Under the pieces are notes generated by a model, which was given only the letters and a program-made list of their open reading frames with translations, made no database searches and was not told where the DNA came from. DNA of 64,000 bases, from the NCBI GenBank assembly GCA_002633025.1, contig NMRB01000062.1, positions 341,851-405,850 on the forward strand, read 5' to 3'. Positions 10,894-22,330 of this stretch are shown one piece after another. The position numbers were made by a program, and so were the translations under genes. The DNA is from Notospermus geniculatus (lineage: Eukaryota; Nemertea; Pilidiophora; Heteronemertea; Lineidae). How positions within the stretch are numbered: the stretch's first letter is position 1; each line of letters opens with the position of its first letter.

Positions 10894-10910
10894 GCCTGGT
10901 AGTCTATCAT
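10894..10910 (+). repeat. 17-bp target-site duplication, right copy
   Basis: Identical to 9275-9291. Confidence 0.85.
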
Positions 10911-11098
10911 GTTCTGGAGGAGTTTCGAAAGTGCCTTATGGTCGTTTGCATTCTCTTGACCACCACCGTGGCGTGGTGGTCTTTTTTCAAAGCTGGAATC
11001 TCCAGTTTTTGTTCATGCTGTTCAGCTTTAATTGTATCCATTCGAACATTTTCTTCGTTAAAACAGGTTTAAAGTTATCCACACTCTGCGTTATATTT

Positions 11099-11231
11099 GT
11101 TGTGCGTAATAGTCCGTTTACGAAGGGAGCAGCCACCCTTTGCTTCTAGATCAACTAGTTCTAGGTCGATGGATTAGATATTGACATTTGGAAAAAATGG
11201 ATGCGCCCCTCCGTAAACGAACTACGCACAC
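11099..11231. mobile_element. Small TIR element
   Basis: Inverted ends of about 25 bp: gtgcgtaatagtccgtttac on the left and gtaaacgaactacgcac on the right, followed inward by gaaggg and cccctcc. The interior has a ctagatcaactagttctag near-palindrome. No coding capacity. Confidence 0.6.
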
Positions 11232-11894
11232 GCAGTAGGCATACATGGATACCTTGTAATCTAAGATATAAAAGAGCACATGTAATTACCTTATAACTGC
11301 AGCCTCCACTACCTTTTTCACGTTCATCCGTGCATGGCTGCGCTGCCCAACTTCAGAGGTCCCCTAAATTATCTTCTATTACTATCCTATATCACAAAAA
11401 TCACCGCAGGCTACCCGCAATCTTCTCCAGAGATCCTTATTTTGTCCGTACCAACTTCACAAAAATGCTGGCTTGGCCGATTCTTTTCGGCCACGTAGGC
11501 CTGATAAAACGCCCTTAGCTTTCTCTTCATACGCCACACTTGGTATCAGGCGAAAAAGGTGCCATCTGGTGACAACAGATAGAACTGTATTATCATACAC
11601 TCCACGATCCATTGGACCAATGTTTTTGAAACAACTGTGACACTGGAGTCTAAAGCCGTGTTTACCTGATATCCGTTATTCGTTATGCGTTATGCGATGC
11701 GACGTAACGATATGCGAAATCGCAGTCTGATCGTTCCAAGCCATTTTCCAATGCTCATTTATCGGCACGCGTAAAGCCAAGCGCACATTTGCGACAAAAC
11801 TCAATGCGTTAGGGGTATCTGTTAAAGGGACTCTAGAGGGAACTCACGGATACCACGGATATTCGTCAGTTCAATATCTCAATCATAGGTGGCA

Positions 11895-11998
11895 GGTCGC
11901 AATAATAGTTTATNGTAAGATTTTTCTTACTAAGATCTTACTAAGAAATAGCCAAGATACTTACTAAGAAAATTATAAGATTATTAGTAAGATTCATG
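11895..11998. repeat. Low-complexity cttactaag repeats with an N
   Basis: Several copies of cttactaagaa and its reverse complement, with one N at 11914. The local assembly is probably unreliable. Confidence 0.5.
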
Positions 11999-12042
11999 TC
12001 CTGGGGAGTCGGGCTTAAGCTTATGAAATATATATTCCCATA

Positions 12043-12530
12043 TGGTGGCAGCACTACAGTTTATGAATGAAATTCCAAGTAGGTCGTCTCATTATAATAC
12101 TACGGAATTTACTATGACCAATTTAGCAACGAGGAGAGTGATATGAGTGACGGGATGCCAACAGTCCCGACGGCGACGATTCGATGAATCATCCGCAAAA
12201 ATATAAAATGACACTTGTGGTGATGACGCGTTCATATAATGCTTTTTTGACATGATTCGCTCCTCAAAGCGTGATAAAATAGAAAAAAAATACATATCTC
12301 GTTCTGGGAAATCCCCGTGAGATTTTGAAATTTTCCCGGCAGTAAATATTTGTGTCGCCCAAATTCATAGAAATAATATTAATAAAAGATTTTTCATGAA
12401 CGTTTTATTGTATAAAACGTCGACGAAACCGTAATTTGATGGTTCAAAGATGCTAGAAATCACACGAGATCAGTTTCAAGAATCCCGCCAGCTATGAATG
12501 AAATTGGGGAGCTATCGCGGGTCACGATAG
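12043..12530 (-). repeat. Dispersed repeat, inverted copy of 26508-27094
   Basis: Both flanks match the reverse complement of 26508-27094 at high identity (ggaatttactatgacca at one side, ccagctatgaatgaaatt at the other). The central part differs: here 12205-12293 is a segment that also occurs inverted at 12950-13043. No transposase was recognised. Confidence 0.7.
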
Positions 12531-12756
12531 TTGAACGAGATTTCATTTTTATCATCGCGCGTACATCGCTTTAAGAATGTTGATGAATTTGGACCCTTGA
12601 CACTAAGGAATGTGTAACACTCGGTGTTGGGGCGGCTTTCCATTGGAGCGTTTCCGTGCGCGGAAACACTGAAAGCATTGTTTTTTTCCGCGGCATTGGT
12701 CACGGCATGATGACATAGGTTCACAGGTGTGCCAAAAATCTGATGGATGCAATCAC

Positions 12757-13402
12757 CTAGGACGACTTCGATACAAACTCGAGTTTAACTCGAGTGACCC
12801 GAGTTACAATCGAACACAGACGAGTGACCATAGTTGCCAAACTGTGTAACAAAGATGGCGTCGAAATCTACTCGCCCGACGGGCCCTCAGCCGACCGAGA
12901 GTTGAACTTGACCAAGATGGCGGACAGTAGCAAAAAGTACAAACAATTAAAGTATTTTTTTTCTATTTTATCACGCTTTGAGGAGCGAATCATGTCAAAA
13001 AAGCATTATATGAACGCGTCATCACCACAAGTGTCATTTTATCTCAATTTCTTTCATTTCAAGTGTCTTATTTTATTTTGTCATTTTTATTTTAAAATAT
13101 ATCTCCTTCGTGTCTGACGTTTTTAATAACTTTCTTCACAAAAGTGTTCTATTTTTGGCACTCTGGATCGTCTTAACAGCAACGCTATTGCCGCCTGGGC
13201 CGTAAACTGATTAAAAGCCACCAAATTTGGTCCATTGGAAAAATTCTTCTAACAAATCTAAATTTATGTTGGCCGCCATATTGGCGCTACTCGACCGACT
13301 TCGACTCGAGTAGGCATGCGCACTTTGCTTTTCTGACGTTATTACCGGTGGCAGATTCTGAACTCCAACTCTACTGCAGTTGTGAATGGAAGTCGCCCCT
13401 AG
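12757..13402. mobile_element. Diverged TIR element with a foreign internal segment
   Basis: Diverged inverted ends (cctaggacgacttc and gaagtcgcccctagagg). Its internal 12950-13043 is nearly identical to the reverse complement of 12205-12293, including gaggagcgaatcatgtc and atgaacgcgtcatcacc. This suggests exchange between neighbouring repeats. Confidence 0.5.
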
Positions 13403-13511
13403 AGGTACAAAAGGATTTTTAGGGGATGCCTAAAGGAGGGTGCGAGGAGGGTTCGGTGGGGGTCAGGGTATTAGATCTGCCCTCGAGATGTTTATAGTCT
13501 GGGTCAGCCAG

Positions 13512-13597
13512 ATACCGGATTGTTCCCCCAATACCGCTCAGTGTACAATGTGTATACAAGTGTCACTCTGACCGGTATTGGGGGAACAATCCGGTAT
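13512..13597. mobile_element. 86-bp foldback
   Basis: Perfect arms of 24-25 bp starting ataccggattgttccccca, with a 36-bp loop. Probably a minimal MITE. Confidence 0.7.
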
Positions 13598-13603
13598 GTT
13601 TTC

Positions 13604-14275
13604 TTAGTTCACCGAATGGACCGCTTGGTGATTGCAATTAACACCTACACATACGAGTTGAAAAACGTCTACGACATGTTCATAAGTTCTTCTGTCAGCG
13701 GGAGAAATTTTCTTAGCTGTAATGATAAATAGTGACCAGTCGACACCAACCCGAAGCTTTCTGCACAAACCCAATCCAAGACGGTAGTCGGGAGGTAGTT
13801 TTAGGCGTAGTTCCTGGAGTGGTGATAACTCCTTTGTTCGGTAGATAGCTTGTCTAGTCACACAAAGTATCTTTATAACACGAAGGAGCGGAGCTTTGGT
13901 TTTACTTTGGTAACCAACGAAGAGAAAAATTTGCATGTTTTGGTTCCATTTCCAGAATATCTTGCTAATTCTTGCATTGAATTTGACCCTTTTTTCGTTC
14001 ACCAACTTGAGATTTCCTCCAAAACGTCGGTAGATACGTAATGAAATAGGATTTCTGACCTGTTCAAAGAGTATCAGATGGCCTTTCAACGATATGGCAT
14101 ATTCAGTTTCTGGTTGTACGTTGAGAGGAATCCAATCGTATAATCCAATAAATAGCCGAGACTCATAGTATGCAGTTTTATAACTGTAAAAATGGCAAAA
14201 GCCGACCTTGCTACGTCTTATGCAACAATATGTTACAGCTGCCCCACCTCCGAGGAGTGGAGGGGAGTAGCCCAC
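13604..14275 (-). CDS. Hypothetical 223-residue ORF
   Basis: One of the longest uninterrupted frames in the window outside the recognised elements. The translation is rich in Arg, Lys and aromatic residues, with no membrane segment or signal peptide. I do not recognise any motif. No TATA box or splice signals were confirmed, and the N-terminal Gly/Ala stretch overlaps another frame, so the start is arbitrary. It lies between small repeats and could be the remains of a transposon gene or a chance frame. Confidence 0.25.
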   Translation of the reverse strand: MGYSPPLLGGGAAVTYCCIRRSKVGFCHFYSYKTAYYESRLFIGLYDWIPLNVQPETEYAISLKGHLILFEQVRNPISLRIYRRFGGNLKLVNEKRVKFNARISKIFWKWNQNMQIFLFVGYQSKTKAPLLRVIKILCVTRQAIYRTKELSPLQELRLKLPPDYRLGLGLCRKLRVGVDWSLFIITAKKISPADRRTYEHVVDVFQLVCVGVNCNHQAVHSVN

Positions 14276-14896
14276 AACTATTTTTCTCCGCTTGTTGCAA
14301 AGGTCGTCACCAGCTTGCCGAATTTTCCCGGAGAAATTTCCTTTATGTATATCATACAGAGGAAAATCGATAGGATAGCCTCTCCGGGTTTTTTAAGAAA
14401 ATTGAAGATCAAATTGTCTTTAAACATTGTTTCACATTGTTTCACATGGTTCAGTGGTCCCATCCTCAGCGTAGGATTTATGTGAAATTACCGTAAGAAT
14501 CTTTTTCGATAAATCTATTCTAAAAACCATGACTCTGTTGATAGGTGACTCAAGAGGTCTTCTCAGTTTTACCAGATATCCACCGCTGTCATCATAAAAC
14601 CACCGATCTTAATTCTCTGACTCAAGCCGTGGTTCGATCAGTATATGTTGGACTTTTGAATACAACAAAGTATGACTGTGTGACTATAGGAGTACAAAGA
14701 AGAACGTTATTCAAAATAATCGTTGATAGATTGGCGTCATTGGAACAGGCTGGGTAATATTATTTAATTTGTGAATAGAAATATCACAATGTCAAATGCT
14801 TTTCGGTTGATACGAAACTCGCACAGTAACAGTGATTCTACTGCAAAAATAGTGAACCACTTTTTTCGTTTAGTACGGTACACTGTGTCTTCGCAT

Positions 14897-15376
14897 TACA
14901 TTTACATCCCTTAGGCTCCACCGACCCATCGGACCCCTGTAAAACGTGTTTTTCAGAGGGGTCCGATTTTGAGACCTGAGATGTTGATTAGTTCCAATGC
15001 TATTGTTTTGCTTCTCTGCCTAATTCATAACAAAATGGAAAATAGGCTGTTGCATTGCCGAAGATTTATGCAGTTGAATAGAGAATTCTTTGTTATATCA
15101 AAAACACTTTTAAATTTTCAAATCCGATAAATAATAACGGTTTTACAATGCTAAATTTGTGGCATGCTTGAGCCGTAACTATTATGCATTCCCCTTGCCT
15201 TGATACACATGATTACTTAATCTGTCGTACTTTAGGGGATTGGAATGGCTCACTTATAACCAGAGGGGTGCAAGCTGCGATTAGGTCAGTGGCTCAGACA
15301 ACCAGATGATGTAAGATTATATAAAATGAGTCAAAGTGAGAAGGTGTATTTCTGAAGCTAATTTCCTAAAGCCCAG
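14897..15376 (-). repeat. Dispersed repeat, inverted copy of 3400-3875
   Basis: Reverse-complement match over its whole length to 3400-3875; see that entry. Confidence 0.7.
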
Positions 15377-17630
15377 TTTACCTAATGCGCTACCTCTCCT
15401 CGCACTTGTTTCCGACCAAGGTGACATCTATGCCATTTTCGCAGAGTGCGAGCGGAGCATTGGACCCCGCCGAATTCAGAAAATCACAGCCATGGTTTTT
15501 AATCTAAGTTTTTGATGACTAGTCCTTTAGCCTAACTTGTGTCCGTTTGGGGGTTCCAAGATGGCTGGTGTAACTACATTAATTCTCGATTAACCAACAA
15601 AGTCAGATAATTTCTCAATGTACCTGAATTAACTTCTTCTGAAAATTATTCTGACCGATTATCTAGATAAGGGGTCATATGAATAAAGACTAGGAGCTAC
15701 CCCAGAGTCACTACCGTGTGGGGTGTGTGCATACCGCCGACGTGCCCATTCCCAATGGTCTAGATTTGAAGAAGATGTCGTCCCATCCCTTAAACCGGGA
15801 GGAACCAAAATAATTGAAGCAATAAGACTGAAGGCCAGAATAGGGTCACGGGAAACTGCGTCTTCAGCAGAACTAGTCGACGACTCCTGCTGTCTCAACA
15901 CCTGCACCCCTGGTAATGGTCAAACGACCCGATCGACTCCAGTCTCTCAGGAAATGGTACCTGACTCACCAACAAGACAATACCCAAATGGTGGTCAGGA
16001 ATTAAAGATTCGGAACCTGCAGCCAAACGAACCCACCGGGGAAATTTCCAACTGGATTTATAATAAAGAGGTTCTGCATTCCCTACAGAGGTCGGACACA
16101 GAAATATGTGCCGTGATAAGATGGTTGGAGAGCGGGTGTGATCCAAATCCCCAAGAGTTGTTCCGGGAAGGGCCATCAACGAAAGCCCTCTGGAGCTGCC
16201 GAAGGCAACTTCTCCTTAAAGACGGACTTATGTTTTACCGCTGGGAAAAAGAACCTTCCCCCGCTGAACTGTTTGTAGTTCCACGCTGCCTGAGGGAAAA
16301 GGTTCTAAGCCTTTGCCATGATACCAAAGTCACTGGTCACCTTGGACGGGAAAAAAACTGTTCTTCGGGTTAGGAACTCGTTTTTCTGGCCCAACTTGAG
16401 AGCAGATGTTGAGCTGCATATGAAAGCATGTCCTCAGTGTGGCCGGAATAAGAAGTCCCGTAGGGGAAGAGCTCCCTTGGAGTCGTATGTTGCTGGTGCG
16501 CCCATGGAACGGGTCCACATAGATTTAATGTGACCGTTCACTCCCAGCGAACGGGGGAATGTGTATATTCTCAGCATTATCGACCAATTCTCGAAGTGGC
16601 TGGAATGTGTGCCCTTAGCTGAACAGACGCTGAGACGGTTGCACATGCCTTCGTCAACCGCTTCATCACCATCTTTGGATGCCCCCTGAACACCCATTCT
16701 GACCAAGGTGGTCAATTCGAAGGGAATCTTTTTCACTGTCTCTGTGTGACCTGCTAGAAATAGCCAAGACCCGAACAACTCCGTACAGGCGAGCGAGTAA
16801 CGGTCATGTAGAAGTGTACAACCGTGTCGTATTGCAAGTGGTGCGTTGTTTTATTGAAAATAACGTGAGTACCTGGGATGAAAACTTACCCCTGCTCACA
16901 ATGGCATTACATGCCACAGTTCACCACCAGACCGGCTTTACGCCAAATCGGTTTATGCTGGGCCGAGAAGTATTTCTACCGGTCAACCTTGTCATGGGAA
17001 TACCAATACTCCCCCATAAAAGTCAAACGCCGAATGGGTCAAGTCATTAGAACAATCCCTCGTAGAGGCGCACCAGTTCGCTCGAGAACGTCTGCGAATA
17101 GCGCAAACAACACAGAAGAAGGCCTATGACCGCCGGACTCGTCAGCACCATTTTGCTCCCGGGGACATTGTATACGGGGCGGATGATAGCATCAGGCTGG
17201 GTGTCAGTAAAAAACTCCGTCCACCTTGAAAAGGACCATTCTTAGTAACCGCAGCCAACCCTCCTCTCTATTCTATTAAGGGGCGAAAGAAGGGCTCGGT
17301 GGTCCACCATGATAGATTGAAGACTTGTCACGAAGCCTTTTCATCTTTGCCCCTGTGGATAAGACGGCAAAGGAAGTCGATTCTTAGTTACCCCCCGGAC
17401 TTAGCCATTCCTTCGCGAATGGAGCCAGGTTCTGTGGTCGGTGACCCAACCGAAACACTGGATCCCGCCAATCTTCTCATGAACGACAGGCCTCCGATGG
17501 AGACCCAAAATACCGAAACAGACACCCGGGATCCTGCTGATGTTTTAACAGATGAGATGATTGAAGAAACAGAACCACCTTCTGTGGTCGATGACCATTC
17601 AGAAGCCCATGACCAGGCTAACGCCCTGGT

Positions 17631-18179
17631 ACACTCAATAATTCAGTGGTCTCGGCCTCCGCTCGAAGCTGTCACCCTCAACCACTGAAACATTTGGTGC
17701 CAAAGTCCGTTTCTGAACACTAGATGTCACTACCAGTTGTTGACGAAAGCGCGGGATCAACCAGCCAATGACCGATCACCTTTCAAACAACCTTAGGCGG
17801 TGTTGTTTATGGACGCAATCACGGCAATCCAAAGAATGATGAAGGCATACTTACAACGCTTGTATTGTCCCACATCGGGTCGTATGTGACGTTGAGTATG
17901 TTAACTTTTCATTTCGCAGTGAATGTATTCCAAAAAGTGGTGCAAAATAACACGAAAAGTCCAGAATATATACATCTATGCCACGATACTTGTCATGTGA
18001 CCAAAGCGGCCAATAAGAAAATGTTTCATGTTTTCCCCTAGTTACGTGAAATACTGGTCGCTGATCAGTTGATGACATTTTGCGCCATCTAGTGTTCAGA
18101 AACATGATTAGGCCCCATCTGCGCCAGTGGTTGAGAGCGTATAACTAGTATTAAGCTCGAGGCCACTGGGGACGAATGT
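17631..18179. mobile_element. 549-bp insertion in the gypsy pol tail with 11-bp target duplication
   Basis: The word aacgccctggt occurs at 17620-17630 and 18180-18190. The insertion has diverged inverted ends (cagtggtctcg...ccctcaaccactg against cagtggttgag...cgaggccactg). Ignoring the insertion and one repeat, the pol frame reads through without a break. Target duplications of 9-11 bp suggest a Mutator-like element. Confidence 0.7.
17709..18107. mobile_element. MITE nested in the 549-bp insertion
   Basis: Inverted ends tttctgaacactagatg and catctagtgttcagaaa. It lies inside the insertion at 17631-18179, giving three levels of nesting with the gypsy host. Confidence 0.65.
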
Positions 18180-18538
18180 AACGCCCTGGTGGATACCATG
18201 GCCATTCCGGAATGTCTGGACACCCAGATCTCACGTCAGGACTCTACAGCTCCTGCTGTATTGACTCGGAGGGGACGCAAAGTGAAACCTCCAGTGTGGA
18301 GGAAAGATTATGTTTAACCATGTTGTACTTCGCCATTTTACCGCAGGCTGCCTATATGTATTTTAAGGGTGACCTATACTGAATATAGGATTCGTGACTG
18401 CATTCCCGTGGTTTGTGGCTTTCAGTGATCAATTCGATACTTGAGCGTCTGTATGTTACACACATCAAACTCCTGGGCGAAGCCCCAACTTCTTTTCCCT
18501 CTTTTCCCCTCTCGTTGCAGGACAGTAAAGGAGCAACA

Positions 18539-19048
18539 ATGGATTTTGATGAAGCCCTATTTGTACCCGACTATGAGGACGATGAAGGGTACGTTGCTCC
18601 CTCAGAGAAAGTATCTCAAGGAAAACGTGATACGGCACCCTCAGACAGCAAACCCGCCTGTGCAGAGCGTAAGAGAAAGCATTTCGGCGACGGGATCTGG
18701 GGTCGAACTGCCAAGAGATCAAAGGAAAATGGGGTCACGTGTCAACTCTGTAACAATCAAGTCGCAGCCCATTTTAAATGTCATGTAATGCTGCATGCAC
18801 CCCGTCTCCTACCCTTCTCAACGTGGTGCCAACATTGTAGGGCCCAGGAGGGCAGATCAGGATCATTTAGGAAATTCCACAATAGCTGTGCAAGCCCGAC
18901 CCACCTCCAAATCCGTCGGTGGCTGGGGCTCACCATCGCGCTCGAGAGGCTTTTTTCCGAGCGATTGTCCCGCAGTCAAATTAACTCTGTGCCAATTACC
19001 CCTACATTAGAACCCGTGGAAAGGAGGTTATTTGAAAATAACCTCTAA
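18539..19048 (+). CDS. Accessory ORF of the gypsy element with two zinc-finger-like modules
   Basis: 169 codons from the ATG at 18539, which I chose because a strong 3' splice site (long pyrimidine run ending ctctcgttgcag, 18520) lies just 19 bp upstream. The N-terminus is acidic (MDFDEALFVPDYEDDEGY), followed by a basic bipartite nuclear-signal-like stretch (residues 44-62). Cys/His clusters are C68-x2-C71 with H78, C81, H82 and H86, and C97-x2-C100 with H114 and C117. The position between pol and the polypurine tract is where env or accessory genes sit in gypsy elements, but there is no signal peptide or membrane segment, so it is not env-like. Expression by splicing and a nuclear, nucleic-acid-binding role are inferences. 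Unlike pol, the frame is intact. Confidence 0.5.
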   Translation: MDFDEALFVPDYEDDEGYVAPSEKVSQGKRDTAPSDSKPACAERKRKHFGDGIWGRTAKRSKENGVTCQLCNNQVAAHFKCHVMLHAPRLLPFSTWCQHCRAQEGRSGSFRKFHNSCASPTHLQIRRWLGLTIALERLFSERLSRSQINSVPITPTLEPVERRLFENNL

Positions 19049-19970
19049 AATAAATGTAGATAGAGTAACCAAAGAATTTTCTCATGTTTAGTTTCACCTA
19101 TCTAAAATGTCACTCAAAGAAGGTTATTTGAATTTAGACGAGAAGTAACACAAGGGTTCTCTGATCTCTCCCTTGTACAGCTAAACAAAATGTTTGGTTA
19201 TCGTGGTTTCTACTACTTCAGAACTGCAATTTTATGTATATCAGATTGCGCCGGCTTACCCCCTACCAGAATTTGAGGAAGCTACCTTTCTAAAATACCT
19301 ACCAAACGGACTCAAACTGTAATTTCAATCCTTTCATCTGAAGCCGCCTGTAATGTCCGGAGGGAAGGCCTAAGTGGCTGTTTTTACTGTTCAGTTTAAT
19401 TCTGTTGCTTAATTCGGCGGCAGTCGTTGTTTAAGAATCCGTATCGTGCTGCTACCATCACACCACGGGACTTTCTAGATTAACTGCTTATTTGCTACCA
19501 CAGACTCACTGGATGAGCTAGCGTAAACTGGCTAGCGTTATTGTTATCAGCCTGTCATAGTTACGACTAGGCGAGCACTGTTGTTGTTACTGATTGTTAC
19601 GCACATTATTTGTAACCGTTGCTGTTCTTATTGTTACTGCTGTAGTACTAGTAGTTGGCATGTTACATTTGTTTCATTTAACTTTTTCCCACCACGGTGG
19701 GACCTCATTACTCTTATATGCTCAAGGAGCCCATACTATAGATTATGTATGCCCGGTGTATTCTGTGAGCAAGATAGCTCACATCAGACTGACTGGTCGA
19801 TGACCAAAGTCCCTCGTCCGTGTCTTAGGGGCAAATTAAGACGTGCAAACGGCCGTCTATTCGCAAAATTCTGTAAACATACCGTTATGTTTAGTTGTAT
19901 TGGTCGATGACCAAACCTCTCATTTTTGGTGCCAGTGACACCATCTCTTTCCAGTCTCTCGTCAGTTCCA

Positions 19971-19990
19971 AAGAAGAGGACGGAGGGGAA
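19971..19990 (+). promoter_or_regulatory. Candidate polypurine tract
   Basis: Nineteen of 20 bases are purines (aagaagagga cggaggggaa), directly before a TGTTG start, as expected for the plus-strand primer of an LTR retrotransposon. Confidence 0.5.
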
Positions 19991-20189
19991 TGTTGTGGCG
20001 TGCTGCCACTGGGGATTGACAGCCGAACCTTGGGATTCCCGACCGGCCCCGAATAATCCTTCGGGACTCTCCGGAAGCGGCGCGCCCTCTTGGATCTTGA
20101 CTTCGGCCCTTTTGAGACCTGCGACTGCCTAAGGCCTGCAATTTCTGCTCAGGATAGCTGAACCCGTTCTGAGAGCACTTTCTACGACA
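19991..20189 (+). mobile_element. Candidate 3' LTR, 199 bp
   Basis: Starts tgttgtggcg after the polypurine tract and ends ctacgaca, so the termini TGTTG and CGACA are a near inverted repeat. No second copy exists in the window for comparison, so the right edge is uncertain. Confidence 0.35.
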
Positions 20190-20201
20190 GGTGAGCTTTC
20201 A

Positions 20202-20615
20202 CCGGAATTGATCCACATCAATGTGCATATAAAATCACACTCCTTTTTTAATGTCCATATAAATTCCTATTTTAAATCAGGAATTTATGTGCACAAAAAA
20301 TTTACCAATCACGGATAAGGACTTTTGGACGGAAGTAAGTGTTACCCATCACTTTCTTCCGCAATTCCGTCCTAAAATCCCGCTTGAGATTGTGGACGGA
20401 AGTGATCGGGAACACTCACTTCTGTCTAAAAGTCATTATCCGTGATTGGCCGATTTTATGTGGACATAAATTCCTGGTTTAATATGGACATAAAATAGGC
20501 ATTTATATGAACATTAAATAAAGAGTGCGATTTTATATCCCCATTAAAAACTTCGCTGCGATTGGCTGTTGTAATGTGGACATAAATCAGAATTAATGTG
20601 GACATTAAACTCCGG
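20202..20615. mobile_element. Long foldback element, copy related to 35971-36483
   Basis: Both arms are made of alternating words such as taatgtccatataaa and tatgtggacataaa, and the arms pair around a centre near 20370-20400 (cttttggacggaagt). The same architecture and centre occur at 35971-36483. It is more diverged than that copy and has no gene. Confidence 0.75.
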
Positions 20616-21539
20616 CCTTCGATCAACGTTTTGTCAATTTCGGTAGGCCTAGGCTTATTTTCTGTCTTTTGTAAAATCTGAGTGATTACATTTCTTCCTT
20701 CATCTCCCGCATATTTTGGTTCATCCTGGTTCATATCTTCTGCTGTGACGGCTTACATATTGTGTACTGCATGGCATCCATGGAGTGAAGATTACGATGA
20801 GGCGAGCTGGTCGCGAGGTCAACTTCAGGGTTCGTACACCTTTAGGCTCTCAAATTTCAAGGACTTTTTAAGGACTTTCAAGGTCTGATTTCAGCAAAAT
20901 TCAAGGACATTTTCATCAAATTTGTATGCCAGGGTGGGTATTTCCCCGGCATCTTGACAAAACACAAAACCCCAGAGTCATCAAAACTTCGGAAAGAATG
21001 AGCAAATAATCAACACAATAGCGGCATGAACGATGCCATTCATTGTGTTCAATGCACATGCGCAGAAGCTTTGGCGGGAACCGCAAAGTCAATAATTTAT
21101 GCAGACAGTTGGAGTCTGCATGAACTACTTTACCGATTCCCAGTGCGGCTTTTGGGAAATCTTGCTACCCAAAAATTTGACAACACTTCGGTTTTGAAGC
21201 AATTGAATTTTACTAGACAGCAATGATGAAAATATAAGGACTTTCATTGACATTTTAAAGATTTGTCAGAATTCAAGGATATTCCAGGTCCTGGAGATAT
21301 TATTCCTAAAATTCATTGATATTCAAGGATTTCAAGCACCTGTATGAACCCTGAACTTCAAAAATGGAAATATACATAAAAGAATAAATTCATTCTTATT
21401 GTAGCTACAATCATTTACCTGCTGTTTATCTCAAAATAACTGAGATCGGTGACAGCATCTCGGATAAACCTTGGCCTACTGTCAGTGTCAGCACAAAGTT
21501 TGGATGGGACTAAAATCCCCCAATTTCTGAGGACAAAGC

Positions 21540-22330
21540 AAATATGGTTTCCGATCTCAAGATAGGAAACCATATTGTGTTTGGTCATGGTGTCTGTCTG
21601 TCTGTCTGTGAAGGTCTGTCTGTCTGTTCAGTCTGTCACACCTGTAACTTTGTTCATGCAAGAGTTACAGACCTGGAAATGTGACCTACCCCCAGGAAAC
21701 ATGACCTGGGCTACAAGATGGAATGAAAATTTCCGGTCTCCGATACCTGGTTCATGGTGAAATTGATATATCAAAAGTTGAGATGTTGTCTGTCACACTT
21801 TTGTTCTAGTAACAAGTTCCTTCCCTATGTTTATGGCCCTTGGCAACATACTGGCATATTCTCCAGTGTCAACATCATAATGATATTGATATATCAAATT
21901 TGATATTTTGACATATCGGGAGATCTGCCACAGTAAATGACTTGAAACTGGTATCACAACATATTGCAACTGGAATTTTCAGTTTGCACCTGCTCAGTCG
22001 CATGATATTTGCTGATATCATGGCGAGATTTGATATTCAAATTTGTGACATAAGTCTGAATCTGGTGATGGTAGAAGCATAAAACCTTCACCTACGCCTA
22101 GGTTATCATGGATGAGCTTTTAGATTACGCAATGATGTTGAAGGTCAAGGTCATGGTCAAACAGTTCTAAAGTGCAAATCTGCTCAGAATTTCAGGAGAA
22201 AACTAATTACCAGCCTGAATTAACCATCTCCTATAAGTTTAATCAAGGATGTCTGTTCCAGTTACGCAATACTTCTCAAGGTCAGATGGTCAAGGTCACA
22301 GTTCATTAGCTCGAGAGTAGTTAACTTCTC
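21540..22330 (+). repeat. Dispersed repeat with (tgtc)n start
   Basis: Contains a (tgtc)n run at 21590-21625 followed by conserved blocks (ttgatatatcaaaagttga, gatattttgacatatc, ttacgcaatgatgttgaagg). The same order of blocks appears at 32180-32880. No frame is conserved. Confidence 0.65.

Larger units (their letters stand above)
15723..18317 (+). pseudogene. Ty3/gypsy integrase region, broken
   Basis: The N-terminal HHCC zinc domain is visible: two His near 16315-16345, and CPQC at about 16432. The catalytic core's first Asp lies in HIDLM (16515-16532), immediately followed by an in-frame TGA. The second Asp lies in HSDQGGQF (about 16693-16716). The third (Glu) region follows after another frameshift (NGHVEVYNR), then a C-terminal domain with VVHHDRLKT (about 17299-17325). 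At least three frameshifts and two stops separate these pieces, so the enzyme is dead. The C-terminal tail is further split by an insertion (17631-18179), after which the frame resumes and ends at 18315-18317. Confidence 0.8.
15690..20189 (+). mobile_element. Decayed Ty3/gypsy LTR retrotransposon, 5'-truncated
   Basis: In order: integrase region of pol with stops and frameshifts (15990-18317), an ORF with zinc-finger-like modules (18539-19048), about 920 bp without a recognised gene, a polypurine tract (19971-19990) and a candidate 3' LTR (19991-20189). Gag, protease, reverse transcriptase and the 5' LTR are absent. The left border is approximate, because the first recognisable pol codons are near 15990. 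Confidence 0.7.

Noticed and set aside
18539-19048. An env gene of the gypsy element
   Set aside because: No signal peptide, transmembrane segment or furin-like site; Cys/His clusters and basic stretch point to a nucleic-acid-binding protein instead.
19349-19390. tgtaatgtccgg as the start of the 3' LTR
   Set aside because: No polypurine tract precedes it, whereas the tgttgtgg at 19991 has one.
21590-21625. CRISPR-like or regulatory repeat array
   Set aside because: It is a simple (tgtc)n microsatellite in a dispersed eukaryotic repeat.
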